From the NCBI GenBank assembly GCA_963728365.1, contig CAVSJI010000001.1, forward strand, positions 62,001-126,000: a DNA stretch of 64,000 nucleotides, given 5' to 3'. Source of the DNA: VRUE01 sp963728365 (lineage in GTDB: Bacteria > Actinomycetota > Thermoleophilia > Solirubrobacterales > 70-9). The position numbers and the translations under genes were made by a program. Position 1 is the stretch's first letter, and every line of letters begins with the position of its first letter. Shown here in pieces: positions 51,730 to 60,713 of the stretch. Under the pieces are notes generated by a model, which had not been told where the DNA came from, did no database searches, and saw nothing but the letters and a program-made list of their open reading frames with translations.

Positions 51730-52512
51730 ATGGGGGAGGTAACGGCAACAGCGGTTGAGCCCGACTGGTACCGGAGCGCGTTCTCGGTCACTGCGACCGT
51801 GTTCCGTCCCTGGGCGGACGAGACGGAGGCGGAAATCGACCGGGCGCTGGCGATCCTGCGCCCGCCGCCGGGCGCCCGCATCCTCGACATGGCCTGCGGC
51901 ACCGGCCGCCACTCGATCGAGCTCGCCGCGCGAGGCTATGAGGTCGTCGGCGTCGACATCTCCGAGGACCTGCTTGAAATCGCGGGCGGCGAAGCCTCGA
52001 TCAAGAAGGTCGAGGGCGTCTCCTTCCTGGCCGCCGACCTGCGCGCTCTCGAGTACGAAGAGGAGTTCGACGTCGTTCTCAACCTCAACGACGGGGCGAT
52101 CGGGTACTTCGAGACCGAGGAGGAGAACCACCGCACCTTCGAGGTGATCTCCGCGGCGCTGCGGCCCGGCGGTACGAACTTGCTGCAGCTGCCAAACGTG
52201 CTCTACGCCGAAACGCACCTGCCGCAGAGGACCTGGATCGCCGGCAAGGACATGGTCGAACTGATCGACCACCACTGGAACGGCCGCACGCGCTACTTAG
52301 AAGGCTGGACCGCGCCGATCGTGGTCGGCGACCCGTTCGACGGAGTCGAGCCGATCCCCTTTCGCCAGCGCCTCTACTCGGTTGACGAGCTGACCGAGAT
52401 CTACGACTCGGTTGGCATGTCGCTCACCGGGGTCTTCCGCGGCAACGGCAAGCCGCGCCCGCCGAAGGACGGCCAGTTCGAGATCTTCGTCGCGGGCGTC
52501 AAGCCCGCCTGA
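51730..52512 (+). CDS. class I SAM-dependent methyltransferase
   Basis: 260 residues. Motif I ARILDMACGTGRHSIELA (about 48-65), the acidic end of strand 2 VGVDISEDLLEIA, motif III FLAADLRAL and motif IV-like FDVVLNLNDGAIGYF. The C-terminal part (RQRLYSVDELTEIYDSVGM) is typical of small-molecule methyltransferases that use a late lid helix. The substrate cannot be told. It stands alone between GtrA and a small opposite-strand gene. Confidence 0.87.
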   Translation: MGEVTATAVEPDWYRSAFSVTATVFRPWADETEAEIDRALAILRPPPGARILDMACGTGRHSIELAARGYEVVGVDISEDLLEIAGGEASIKKVEGVSFLAADLRALEYEEEFDVVLNLNDGAIGYFETEEENHRTFEVISAALRPGGTNLLQLPNVLYAETHLPQRTWIAGKDMVELIDHHWNGRTRYLEGWTAPIVVGDPFDGVEPIPFRQRLYSVDELTEIYDSVGMSLTGVFRGNGKPRPPKDGQFEIFVAGVKPA

Positions 52513-52519
52513 GCGCCGC

Positions 52520-52879
52520 CTACCAGCTTCCTTCCAGCCAGCGTTCGAGCTCTTCCGTTCGGCTGCCCAGGTCGGGATCGTCCGACGCCAGCTCCGCGCT
52601 GGCCAGCTGAATCGCTCCGCCGAGCGCCAGCGTGGCACGGTCCGGGCTCAGGTCGAGCTCTCTCTCCAGGCCCTGCAGAACCTCCGCGCCAACCTGCAGC
52701 GCCCGCAGGCATTCCAGTGTGCCGATCGGATCCAGCGCCGCAATCTCGACCAGCTTGGCAACAACGTCGTGAACCCGTTCGCTCGAAGTCGCAAGTGCGG
52801 CGGCCTCGAGCACCCGATCGAGGAATCGCTCCTCGGCGCGACCCTCGAGAACCGCGCCTACCTCTCTGCTATGACTCAC
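52520..52879 (-). CDS. small hypothetical helical protein
   Basis: 119 residues from GTG at 52879, chosen because a very strong ribosome site (ggagggaggt) lies just upstream; a longer open frame to 52996 has no such site. All-helical appearance (FLDRVLEAAALATSSERVHD, KLVEIAALDPIGTLECLRAL, GAEVLQGLERELDLSPDRAT), acidic, no cysteines beyond one, no signal peptide. It ends 8 bases from the convergent methyltransferase and is divergent from the synthetase-like gene, sharing that intergenic region. Family not recognised. Confidence 0.62.
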   Translation of the reverse strand: MSHSREVGAVLEGRAEERFLDRVLEAAALATSSERVHDVVAKLVEIAALDPIGTLECLRALQVGAEVLQGLERELDLSPDRATLALGGAIQLASAELASDDPDLGSRTEELERWLEGSW

Positions 52880-52989
52880 GTCGGACCTCCCTCCAGGTCT
52901 CAACCCCGCCCCCAAGAGTGGCGCAGCGCGCCCCCCGAGAGCATTAACGAGCTTCAGTCTAACCGTTCGTCTAACGGAAATGGGCAAAT

Positions 52990-53018
52990 TTGTCAATGTT
53001 CAAATATTTTTGTATACG
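52990..53018 (+). promoter_or_regulatory. sigma70-type promoter of the synthetase-like gene
   Basis: ttgtca (52990-52995), exactly 17 bases, then tg-tatacg (53013-53018, extended -10). The start would be near 53025, giving a ~35-base leader to the ATG at 53060. Confidence 0.75.
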
Positions 53019-53059
53019 ACGCAAAGTAGTGTCACGGATTGATTGGGAAGCCAATTCGG

Positions 53060-55267
53060 ATGAGTAATGGACGACACACCTACGAGGCCGCGCAGGTCGA
53101 GAGCGAGCGCCAGGACGCCTGGGCGCGGCGCGACGCCTTCGCCACCGAGCCGCCGCGAGAGGGTCGGCAGGCGGTCTACATCAAGCCCTCCAGCCCCTTC
53201 ACCTCGGGCAACCTGCACATGGGCCACGTGCGCGACTACGCGATCGGCGACGCCTACGCCCGCTTCCGCCGCGCCCGCGGCGACGCCGTCCTCTTCGGCT
53301 TCGGCTTCGACGCCTTCGGCCTGCCGGCTGAGATGGCGGCGATCGAGCGCAAGGTGCCGCCGGCCGAGTGGGTCGAGCGCTGTGGCGAGCGGATGCTCGG
53401 CCAGATGCGCCGCCTCGGCTTCTCGTTCGACTACGAGCGCGTCTTCTACAGCTCCGACGAGTCCCAGTACCGCTGGTCGCAGTGGCTCTTCCTGACCCTG
53501 CTCGAGGCCGGCCTGATCGACCGCGCCGACACGACCGTCGACTGGTGCGACCACTGCCGCACGACCCTCGCCGCCCTGCAGGTCGAGGACGGGACCTGCT
53601 GGCGCTGCCACAACGAGGTGCGCCTGATCCGCCGGCCGACCTGGTTCCTGCGGATCACCCCCTACCTCGAGGAGAACGACCGCCGCCTCGCCGAGCTCGA
53701 GGGGAGCGGCCGCTGGGACGAGATCTCGCTCTCCACCCAGCGCTACATCCTCGGCCGCAGCGACGGGGTGGAGGTCGAGCTCGAGGGGCCGGCAGGCGCG
53801 CCGCTCCTCGCCTTCAGCCCGCACGCCGGCGCGGTCGCCGAGGCGAGCTTCGTGCTGCTCTCACCGCGCCATCCCGGGGTCGAGGCCTTCGCCGCCGACC
53901 CGGCCGTGCGCGAGCAGCTCGACGAGCTGCGCTCCGGCGGCTGGGAGCGCAGCGCCCGCGACGCGCGCTCGGTGCCGCTGATCGACAGCGGCGCCGAGGC
54001 GATCGCCCCCTGGAGCGGCGCCGCCCTGCCGGTGCTCGTCTCGCCGCTCGTCGACGCCCGCTACGGGCCGACCGCGGCGCTCGCCATCCCCACCGCCGAC
54101 GAGGCCGACGCGACGCTCGCCGAGCGGGCCGAGCGGGTGGGGGAGGGGCCGCCGCCGGCCGCCGGCTCGCCGCCCGCCACCCGCGAGGCCGTCCGCTACC
54201 GCGCCGCCGACTTCTCGATCTCGCGCCAGCGCTTCTGGGGCACGCCGATCCCGATCGTCCACTGCGACGCCTGCGGGCCGGTGCCGGTCCCCGAGGAGGA
54301 CCTGCCCGTCGTCCTGCCGCGCGACGTCGAGCCGACCGGCGAGGGCAACCCGCTCGCCGAGCTGCCGGCCTTCGTCGAGACGACCTGCCCGCGCTGCGGC
54401 GAGCCGGCCCGCCGCGAGACCGACACGCTGGACTGCCACTTCGACGCGCTCTGGCTCTGGGTCCCCTCGGCGGTGCCGCCCGCCGAGCGCGCCGAGCGGA
54501 TGTTCACCCACCCCGACCTGCAGCGCTGGCTGCCGGCCGAGCGGCTGGTCGCCGGCGCCGACTCGGGCGGCTTCGTCTTCGACCAGCGGGTCGTCACCAA
54601 GGCGCTGCGCGACATCGGCCCATTCGCCTTCATGGAGGCCGGCGAGCCCTTCGGCGGCTGTCTCTTCCACGAGATGGTGATCGCCGATGGGCGCAAGATG
54701 AGCAAGCACCTGGGCAACGTCGTCGACCCCGACGAGCTGGTCGAGCGATACGGCGCCGACACGGTGCGCCTCGCGGTGCTCTACGCCGCCGGACCGGCGA
54801 AGACGCTCAACTGGAACGACGGCGCCCTGCGCTTCGCCAACCGGTTCCTGCGCAACCTCTGGGACTACTCGCAGGAGCGCATCGCGGCGCTCGCCGACGC
54901 TCCTGAGGACCCCGAGGCCGCCGCCGACACCGAGTTCATGCGCGATCGCCTCCGCAAGTGGTGCGACAACGGCGCCGCGCGGATCACCGCCGACCTCGAG
55001 GACCTGCAGATGCACAAGGCGGTGCGCAACGTGACCCGCCTCTTCGAGCGCATCCAGGACTTCGAGAAGCGCGTTCTCAAGCGGCGCGGGGCGCTCAGCC
55101 GGCCCGACGCCGAGGCCCAGGTGGCGGCCCTCGTCCTGCTCGTCCGCACGCTCGTGCCGTTCGCCCCGCACGCCGCCGAGGCGCTGCTGCTGGCCGCCGG
55201 ATACGACGAGGCCCCCGACCTTCCCGGCGCATGGCCTGAGAGAAAAACCTTGACTGTTCCGGTCTAG
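53060..55267 (+). CDS. divergent leucyl-tRNA synthetase-like protein, editing domain degenerate, C-terminal domain missing
   Basis: 735 residues from the ATG (ggaag 11 bases upstream), against about 800-870 for normal LeuRS. Class Ia motifs: HMGH (53-56) in SGNLHMGHVRDY, FDAFGLPAE, zinc-like CDHC...CWRC, and a KMSKS-type KMSKH (546-550). Normal LeuRS has KMSKSKGN; here it is KMSKHLGN. The CP1 editing region keeps only traces. Where LeuRS has TRPDTLFGATY this has FSPHAGAVAEASF, and GTGAVMAVPAHDERD becomes YGPTAALAIPTADEAD. It stops at GAWPERKTLTVPV and so lacks the C-terminal tRNA-elbow domain. It may charge a special tRNA, act on non-tRNA substrates, or be a tolerance paralogue. Own promoter; GNAT gene follows. 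Confidence 0.85.
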   Translation: MSNGRHTYEAAQVESERQDAWARRDAFATEPPREGRQAVYIKPSSPFTSGNLHMGHVRDYAIGDAYARFRRARGDAVLFGFGFDAFGLPAEMAAIERKVPPAEWVERCGERMLGQMRRLGFSFDYERVFYSSDESQYRWSQWLFLTLLEAGLIDRADTTVDWCDHCRTTLAALQVEDGTCWRCHNEVRLIRRPTWFLRITPYLEENDRRLAELEGSGRWDEISLSTQRYILGRSDGVEVELEGPAGAPLLAFSPHAGAVAEASFVLLSPRHPGVEAFAADPAVREQLDELRSGGWERSARDARSVPLIDSGAEAIAPWSGAALPVLVSPLVDARYGPTAALAIPTADEADATLAERAERVGEGPPPAAGSPPATREAVRYRAADFSISRQRFWGTPIPIVHCDACGPVPVPEEDLPVVLPRDVEPTGEGNPLAELPAFVETTCPRCGEPARRETDTLDCHFDALWLWVPSAVPPAERAERMFTHPDLQRWLPAERLVAGADSGGFVFDQRVVTKALRDIGPFAFMEAGEPFGGCLFHEMVIADGRKMSKHLGNVVDPDELVERYGADTVRLAVLYAAGPAKTLNWNDGALRFANRFLRNLWDYSQERIAALADAPEDPEAAADTEFMRDRLRKWCDNGAARITADLEDLQMHKAVRNVTRLFERIQDFEKRVLKRRGALSRPDAEAQVAALVLLVRTLVPFAPHAAEALLLAAGYDEAPDLPGAWPERKTLTVPV

Positions 55268-55279
55268 CACCTCTATAGT
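55250..55279 (+). promoter_or_regulatory. leaderless promoter of the GNAT gene
   Basis: ttgact (55250-55255), 18 bases, tatagt (55274-55279), then ctcagt and the ATG at 55286. The predicted transcription start is the A of the start codon. The -35 box lies inside the last codons of the synthetase-like gene. Confidence 0.75.
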
Positions 55280-55285
55280 CTCAGT

Positions 55286-56125
55286 ATGGCGGGAGGCGAT
55301 GCCTTGCCATACGACGCAAATGCCCTCGACGAGGCCGAGAAGCGCTTCTGGAAGGGACTCTGGGACACGGCTGTCGAGGACGCCGTGGTCGATCTCGGCA
55401 TCGACATGGTCCGCTTCGGTCCCTGCGCCTGCGGCGTGGTCACCGAGGAAGCGGGGGAGCCGGCCCTCAACTTCATCCTCGGCGCCGCGGCGCAGGGCTC
55501 GGTCTCGGACGGCTACCTGCCGGCGGCGCTGCGCTGGATGGAGCGCCAGGACGTCGATTACCGCGTCTCGCTCTCACCCGGGTTGCCCGAGTTCAAGCAG
55601 GCCGAAGTCTGGCTGCGTCGCAACGGCCACCGCCTGATCAACGGCCCGGCGAAGCTGGTTCGCGACGGATCGGCGCCGGCCTTCGACCCGCCGGCCGGGA
55701 TCGACATCTACGAGCGCGTCGATCCCGGCGAAGACGAAGCCTTCGGCGATCCGTTCGCCGAAGCCCTGGGCTTCGCGGGCTGGGCCGCGACCTTCTTCTT
55801 CGACCTGCCCGGCACCGAAGCTTGGCGCTGCTTCTGCTCCGTCGACGGCGACGACCCGCTCGCTTACGCGGCGATGTACCTGCACGAGGGCGTCGCCATC
55901 CTGGCGCTCGCCTCGCGCCTCTCCCAGATCCGCGACGGCATCGGCCAGGCGGCGGTCCTGCACCGCTGCATCGCCGAAGCGGTGCGCGCCGGCTGCACGA
56001 CGATAGCGGTGGCCGAGGCGGGCACCGATCCGGCCGTCGGCGACCGGGCAAGCCTCCACCGGGCCGGCTTTTGCGACGTCGCTCGCAGCTTCACCTGGCT
56101 GCCCCGGACGCGGGTGCCGATGTGA
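55286..56125 (+). CDS. GNAT-fold acyltransferase-like protein
   Basis: 279 residues, long enough for two GNAT-like halves. The N-terminal half (to ~125, SDGYLPAALRWMERQDVDYR, VSLSPGLPEFKQAEVWLRRN) looks like a degenerate GNAT or ligand domain. The C-terminal half (~135-279) carries the recognisable GNAT order: AEALGFAGWAATFFFDLPGT, AYAAMYLHEGVAILALASRL, RDGIGQAAVLHRCIAEAVRA, LHRAGFCDVARSFTWLPR. Acyl donor and acceptor are unknown. It begins 18 bases after the synthetase-like gene but has its own promoter. One idea is an aminoacyl donor made by its neighbour; that is speculation. Confidence 0.75.
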   Translation: MAGGDALPYDANALDEAEKRFWKGLWDTAVEDAVVDLGIDMVRFGPCACGVVTEEAGEPALNFILGAAAQGSVSDGYLPAALRWMERQDVDYRVSLSPGLPEFKQAEVWLRRNGHRLINGPAKLVRDGSAPAFDPPAGIDIYERVDPGEDEAFGDPFAEALGFAGWAATFFFDLPGTEAWRCFCSVDGDDPLAYAAMYLHEGVAILALASRLSQIRDGIGQAAVLHRCIAEAVRAGCTTIAVAEAGTDPAVGDRASLHRAGFCDVARSFTWLPRTRVPM

Positions 56126-56177
56126 TCTCTCCCGTGGTCGTCTCAGTCACCAATTCACAACAAATAGACAGAAGGAC

Positions 56178-56206
56178 TTGACCAGTGTGGCGTCATGTGT
56201 TATACC
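56178..56206 (+). promoter_or_regulatory. sigma70-type promoter of the structured RNA
   Basis: ttgacc (56178-56183), exactly 17 bases, tatacc (56201-56206); start expected near 56213, about 445 bases before the thrC ATG. Confidence 0.75.
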
Positions 56207-56212
56207 TACCGC

Positions 56213-56620
56213 CGCTGACGACCATGCGCCAGTGGAGAGGTGGGAAACCCAGTCACGGGCACTCGCCTTACGACCAAAGGAGTGTCTCCAGTCATGAGCC
56301 GAGACGTTGGTTGTTACGGGAGTACCAGGGAGGCGACGGTGCTGCTTGCATTGCCCCACCTCCAGCAAGCAGTGCTGCCCGGTACCACGACCAACACGCC
56401 CTCCCACCTCTGGCACCAAGGTCCCCGGAGAGGGGGGGCCGCCGTGTAATGGGCCATGGCGCTCGAGGTGCGGCCGGCGAATCTCGGCCGCTGCCCATGT
56501 CGCGCCGGGTGCACGCTGGCCCCGACGCAGCCGTAGCTCAGGCCAGAGCCCACCGGGCAATGGTCGGAGGCCGGGCCCGCCCCGCGGAAGCTGACACCGC
56601 TGGGGCGGGCCCTCTTCTTA
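56213..56620 (+). ncRNA. ~400-nt structured RNA upstream of threonine synthase
   Basis: This 530-base gene-free stretch has a near-consensus promoter, dense helices and an intrinsic terminator. Stems seen: tggg/ccca (56241-56244/56248-56251), cactc/gagtg (56260-56264/56280-56284), gtctc/gagac around 56284-56305, and tgcttgc/gcaagca (56343-56349/56365-56371). Also atgggc/gcccat (56449-56454/56493-56498) enclosing gcggccg/cggccgc (56470-56476/56485-56491). Six-frame reading shows no protein resembling anything known. Either an independent small RNA or a long attenuating leader of thrC. RNase P, tmRNA and SRP core sequences are absent. An agta motif (56321-56324) and a nearby ggtacc recall T-box stem I, but no proper T-box sequence precedes the terminator. 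Confidence 0.65.
56573..56620 (+). terminator. intrinsic terminator of the structured RNA / thrC attenuator
   Basis: gggcccgcccc (56573-56583) pairs perfectly with ggggcgggccc (56602-56612), extended inside by gcgg/ccgc around the loop aagctgaca, followed by tcttctta. It is the best terminator in the window and lies 38 bases before thrC, so thrC either needs read-through or its own weak promoter. Confidence 0.85.
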
Positions 56621-56657
56621 GGAGCATCAGTACCCTTGCCGGGAGGAGAGATCGGAG

Positions 56658-57950
56658 ATGTTGAACTCAGACGACCGCACCCGCTCATGCGCGACCGAAC
56701 TGGTATGCCGCGACTGCGCCCGGCGCCTGCCGCTGCTGGACACCACCTCGAAGTGCCTGGGCTGCGGCAACGGACTTGACATCGACTACGACTACGATCT
56801 CGCCCGCAGGCGGCTGGCGGAGATCTCGCCGGCGGAGCGTGAGATCAACATCTGGCGCTTCGAGGAGCTGTTGCCGATCCTCGACGCCGGCGCCCAGGCG
56901 CGAGTCGGCTTCCACAGCGGCCGCACGCCGCTGGTCCGCGCCGACCGCCTCGGCGCCGAGCTTGGCCTCAAGAACCTCTACCTGAAGGACGACTCGACCT
57001 CGCGACCCTCGCTCTCCTACAAGGACCGCGTGGTCTCGATGGCCGTCGCCCGGCTGCTCGAACTGGGCAAGGAGGAGATCGGCTGCGTCTCGACCGGCAA
57101 CGTCGGCACCGCCGTCTCCTCGCTGGCCGCCAAGGCCGGGGTCGCCGCATACGTCTTCTACCCGTCGAACATGGAGCGCGGCAAGGCGCGCGCCTGCCGG
57201 GCGCTGGGCGCCGCCGTGATCCAGCTCGACGGCAACTACGACCAGGCCAACCGCGCCTGCCGCGAGCTGGCCCTGGCCACCGGGATGCAGTTCGCCAACA
57301 TCACCCTGCGCCCGTTCTACGCCGAGGGGGCGAAGACGGCGGCTTACGAGATCGTCGAGCAGCTCGAGTGGCGGGCGCCGGACCACATCGTCATCCCGGC
57401 CGCCGGCGGCACGCTCTCCTCGCGCGTCCACAAGGGGCTGAAGGAGATGCAGCTGGTCGGTTTGGCCGTGACCGAGGGCGTGACGATCGACATCGCCCAG
57501 GCGGAGGGGTGCAGCCCGATCGCCACCGCGATCCTCGACGGCTCGGAGGAGATCGAGCCGCAGACGCCGAATACGGCCGCCCACTCGATCGCGATCGGCG
57601 CGCCCGGCGACGGGCCGCTGGTGGTCGAAGCGGTGACCTCGCGCGGCGGCAGCGCCGCGACCGCCAGCGACGCAGAGATCTTCGAGGCGATTGACCTGCT
57701 CGGCGCCACCGAGGGCATCCTCACCGAGCCCGCCGGCGGCACGACGATCGCCTGCACCGCACGGCTCGCCCAGGAAGGCAAGATCGGCCCCGAGGAAACC
57801 GTCGTCGCGATCGTCAGCGGCAACGGCTACAAGACCCTCGACGAGCACCCCGACAAGCCCTGGCCGGAAATGGTCTCCTGCGACGTCGATTCGATGGAGC
57901 AGGTCCTAAACGAGCTCCGTCACCAGGGTGTGGCGAGCGTCACCGACTGA
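56658..57950 (+). CDS. thrC: threonine synthase
   Basis: 430 residues. An N-terminal zinc ribbon (C17, C20, C33, C36) is followed by the type II fold PLP enzyme. SGRTPLVRADRLGAELGLKN, then RPSLSYKDR with the PLP lysine K122 (PTGSFKDR-like), STGNVGTAVSSLAAKAG, and the phosphate-binding AAGGTLSSRVHKG. The C-terminal part has ATEGILTEPAGGTT and VAIVSGNGYK. It converts O-phosphohomoserine to threonine. The ATG at 56658 has ggaggagag upstream. Control by the long structured leader or terminator is suggested by position. Other PLP lyases of this fold (threonine dehydratase, cysteate synthase) are less likely given the zinc ribbon. Confidence 0.88.
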   Translation: MLNSDDRTRSCATELVCRDCARRLPLLDTTSKCLGCGNGLDIDYDYDLARRRLAEISPAEREINIWRFEELLPILDAGAQARVGFHSGRTPLVRADRLGAELGLKNLYLKDDSTSRPSLSYKDRVVSMAVARLLELGKEEIGCVSTGNVGTAVSSLAAKAGVAAYVFYPSNMERGKARACRALGAAVIQLDGNYDQANRACRELALATGMQFANITLRPFYAEGAKTAAYEIVEQLEWRAPDHIVIPAAGGTLSSRVHKGLKEMQLVGLAVTEGVTIDIAQAEGCSPIATAILDGSEEIEPQTPNTAAHSIAIGAPGDGPLVVEAVTSRGGSAATASDAEIFEAIDLLGATEGILTEPAGGTTIACTARLAQEGKIGPEETVVAIVSGNGYKTLDEHPDKPWPEMVSCDVDSMEQVLNELRHQGVASVTD

Positions 57951-58054
57951 CTCGTCGAAATTCGTAGATCCGCCGGCGAGAGCGAGAACGACCCTCCTTG
58001 CAGTGGGGTAGTACTCCTCCACGCTGGCGACCAGTCCTAGTCGCTCTGGCGCCG

Positions 58055-60424
58055 TCAGTCGACTCGAACCCGTGGCAGAGCCCGCTCCAGCCGGCTCGGC
58101 AGCCACCAGTTGGCGGGCCCGGCGAACTTCATGATCGCCGGCACCAGCAGCAGACGGACGAAGGTGGCATCGAGGATCACCGCCACCGCGAGCGCGAAGC
58201 CGAACTCCTTCAACTCGAGCACGTCGGCGACGAGGAAGCAGCCGAAGACGGCGGCCATGATCGCAGCGGCAGCGACGATCGGCCGGGCCGTGTGCGCGAT
58301 CCCGCTCGCCACCGCGCCGTCGTTGTCGTGCGTCTTCAGCCACTCCTCCTGCATGCGGCGGATCAGGAACACCTCGTAGTCCATCGAGAGCCCGAAGAGG
58401 AGCGCGAAGACGATGATCGGCAGATAGACCTGCAGGAAGCCGACGCTGGTGAAGCCGAAGAGGCCGGACAGATGGCCATCCTGGAAGACCCAAGTGGTCA
58501 GCCCGAAGGCAGCAGCCGTGGCGAGCAGGTTCATGACCACGGCCTTGAGCGGGATCAGCAGGCTGCGGAAGATCAGCAGCAGGTAGCAGAACGAGAGCGA
58601 GAGCACCAGCGCCAGGACCCACGGCAGCTTGCCGAGCGACTCTTCGCCGAGGTCCTTGAACTGAGCGGTCTCGCCGCCGACCAGCATCTGCGGGCCGCCG
58701 GCCGCCGAGTAGGAGGGGATGATCCGGTCGCGCAGGTCTTCCACCAGTTCAGTCGCCTCGGTGGAGTCGACCGGGGCGCTGGGGACGACGGTGACGATCG
58801 TGCGATTGGAGCCGTTGCCGACGTTGAGCGTCTGGGCGAGCAGGGCCTTCGCCTGGGGATCCCGTTCCAGCCGAGCCAGGGCCTGGGGGGAGACCTGCCC
58901 GGTCGTCTGCCGCAGCAGCACCGCGATCGAGTAGGCGTCGGTGACGCGCGGATCTTTTGACAGGGATCGCGTGAATTCGTCGATCGCGGTCAGGTCCGCA
59001 GCGCTGAGCGGACCCGGGCCGCGGTGCGAGGCGACGATCTGCACGGGCGACATCACGCCCGGGCTGAAGGAGCGTTCGAGCACCAGCGCCGCCTTGCCGG
59101 AGGGCTTTTCGGCGAGCGCGGCCATGCCCAGGTCGATCCCGACCTTCAAGCCGAAGGTGGGCAGCGCGAAGAAGATCAGGAGCGCCGCGGCTGGAATCGC
59201 CAGCCATGGGTGGGCGAGGACCGTGCGCGCCCACCTCTCCCAACCGCTCGGCGGCGCGGTCTCCTGCTCCTCGGTGATCCCGGCCGGCTGCCAACGCCGG
59301 GGCAGTCCCCAGCGGTTGACCCGATCGCCGAGCGCACCCAGCAGGGCCGGCAGCATCGTCCAGGCGGTCACCAGGGTGCAGGCCACGACCAGCACGGCGC
59401 CGAGCGCGATGCCGCGGAACAAGGGTGAGTTCACCAGGAACAGCGAGAACAGCGAGATGATCACGATCGTTGCGGAGAAGGCGATGGTCCGGCCGCTGGT
59501 CGTCATCGCAACGCCGACGGCGGTTGGGACGGGGTCGTCTCGCCCCTGCGTCCGCGCCAGCGCCAGCTCTTCGCGAAAGCGGGTGAGGACGAAGAGCGAG
59601 TAGTCGATCGAGACGCCGACGCCGATCATGGTCACGATCGAGAGCAGGAAGGCGTCGGCTTCGAATCCAAGCGCCAGCACCAGGATCGAGAGGACTCCCA
59701 AGGTGGCGGTGAGGCTGACCACGGCCGTGAGCAGCGGGACCGAGGCAGCGGCCACCGCGGCCAGCGCGAGGACGAGGACGATGAAGGCGACGGGGACGCC
59801 GAACGACTCCGCCCGCTCGACGTCGGCGTTCTCGACTTCGGTGATGTCGTTCGCCGACGGCGAGTAGCCGGTCAGGTTCGCTTCGACAGGGCCGCTTCCG
59901 GCGGCGGCAGCGATCGTGTCCTGCAGGCTTTCGGCCCGATCGGCGCGCTCACGGTCGTCGCCCGAGAGGCCCACCGCGGCAAGCGCGGCGTGGCCGTCGG
60001 CTGAGATCTGGCCCTGCGCGCCGGGGTCAGTGGGGGCGAGGACCGAGACCACTCCCTTATCTGCCCGAACCCGTGCCAGTACCCGGTTTACGACCTTGGC
60101 GTAGGCCGCGTCACGGATCGTCAGCGTCCGGGAGTCGAAGACGACCACGTCCTGCTCGGCGCCGGCGGCGGGGAACTGGGTTTCGAGCAGGTGGGTCACT
60201 TCCGCCGACTCCGAACCGGTGACGCTGTAGTCGGGCGGCACCAGTGCGGCCATCAGGCGCGGGTAGGCAATCGCCGAGGCAACGAGCACCAAGGCCCAGG
60301 CCGACAGCATCCACCAGCGGCGCCGGGCAATTCCAACGCCCCATCTGACCGCCAGCGAAGGACGGGTTGAACGCGACTTGCCCGGAGGTGACTTCGGTAT
60401 CGGTGGCGCGTTGGTCGGGCTCAA
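58055..60424 (-). CDS. MMPL-family RND transporter
   Basis: 789 residues from TTG. The N-terminal cytosolic segment is rich in Pro/Ser. Twelve predicted helices follow in two halves, each with a large extracytoplasmic loop. Typical segments are MIGVGVSIDYSLFVLTRFRE and FALLFGLSMDYEVFLIRRMQ, the paired GxxxDY motifs of proton-driven MMPL proteins. They move lipids, siderophores or drugs across the membrane. Convergent with thrC; the 104 bases between the two stops show no clear terminator. Expected length for the shorter actinobacterial MMPL group. Confidence 0.9.
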   Translation of the reverse strand: MSPTNAPPIPKSPPGKSRSTRPSLAVRWGVGIARRRWWMLSAWALVLVASAIAYPRLMAALVPPDYSVTGSESAEVTHLLETQFPAAGAEQDVVVFDSRTLTIRDAAYAKVVNRVLARVRADKGVVSVLAPTDPGAQGQISADGHAALAAVGLSGDDRERADRAESLQDTIAAAAGSGPVEANLTGYSPSANDITEVENADVERAESFGVPVAFIVLVLALAAVAAASVPLLTAVVSLTATLGVLSILVLALGFEADAFLLSIVTMIGVGVSIDYSLFVLTRFREELALARTQGRDDPVPTAVGVAMTTSGRTIAFSATIVIISLFSLFLVNSPLFRGIALGAVLVVACTLVTAWTMLPALLGALGDRVNRWGLPRRWQPAGITEEQETAPPSGWERWARTVLAHPWLAIPAAALLIFFALPTFGLKVGIDLGMAALAEKPSGKAALVLERSFSPGVMSPVQIVASHRGPGPLSAADLTAIDEFTRSLSKDPRVTDAYSIAVLLRQTTGQVSPQALARLERDPQAKALLAQTLNVGNGSNRTIVTVVPSAPVDSTEATELVEDLRDRIIPSYSAAGGPQMLVGGETAQFKDLGEESLGKLPWVLALVLSLSFCYLLLIFRSLLIPLKAVVMNLLATAAAFGLTTWVFQDGHLSGLFGFTSVGFLQVYLPIIVFALLFGLSMDYEVFLIRRMQEEWLKTHDNDGAVASGIAHTARPIVAAAAIMAAVFGCFLVADVLELKEFGFALAVAVILDATFVRLLLVPAIMKFAGPANWWLPSRLERALPRVRVD

Positions 60425-60713
60425 TGCGGGACGTCCTATTCCAGGCCGCTCGTTGGCAAGACGATGCGCAAATCCTCGTGCGCAGCATCACCCCGCACAT
60501 CGGTGTCGATTACGGAGCCGGTGCCCGTGAAAGGCACGCATGGAAACGACGCCGGCCCGCGCGGCAGCCCGCATGCAAACGCCGCCGCGGAGATAGTCGG
60601 CGATCGAAGGCCGCATCGAGATCGCCCTCGAGCACCTGGAAATCGCCGAAGAAGGTGCGCGTCGTGCGCTTGACGCGAAGAGCCGCGCCTTTTCTCCCAT
60701 GGCCCCGAAGGAC
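60425..60713. other. 289-base gap with no supported gene
   Basis: Between the MMPL start and the vapC stop. Short frames on both strands are uninterrupted for 60-90 codons but resemble no family and lack a coding signature. It may hold the MMPL promoter and decayed remnants of the TA region. Confidence 0.4.

Noticed and set aside
56573..56620. T-box antiterminator, from ctgacaccgctgg resembling the T-box consensus
   Set aside because: The motif lies in the loop and inner stem of the terminator rather than before it, where a T-box must be; the match is partly the gcgg/ccgc extension of the hairpin.
56213..56620. RNase P RNA, tmRNA or SRP RNA
   Set aside because: The conserved P4 strands of RNase P, the tRNA-like ends of tmRNA and the SRP GGAA-loop domain are all missing.
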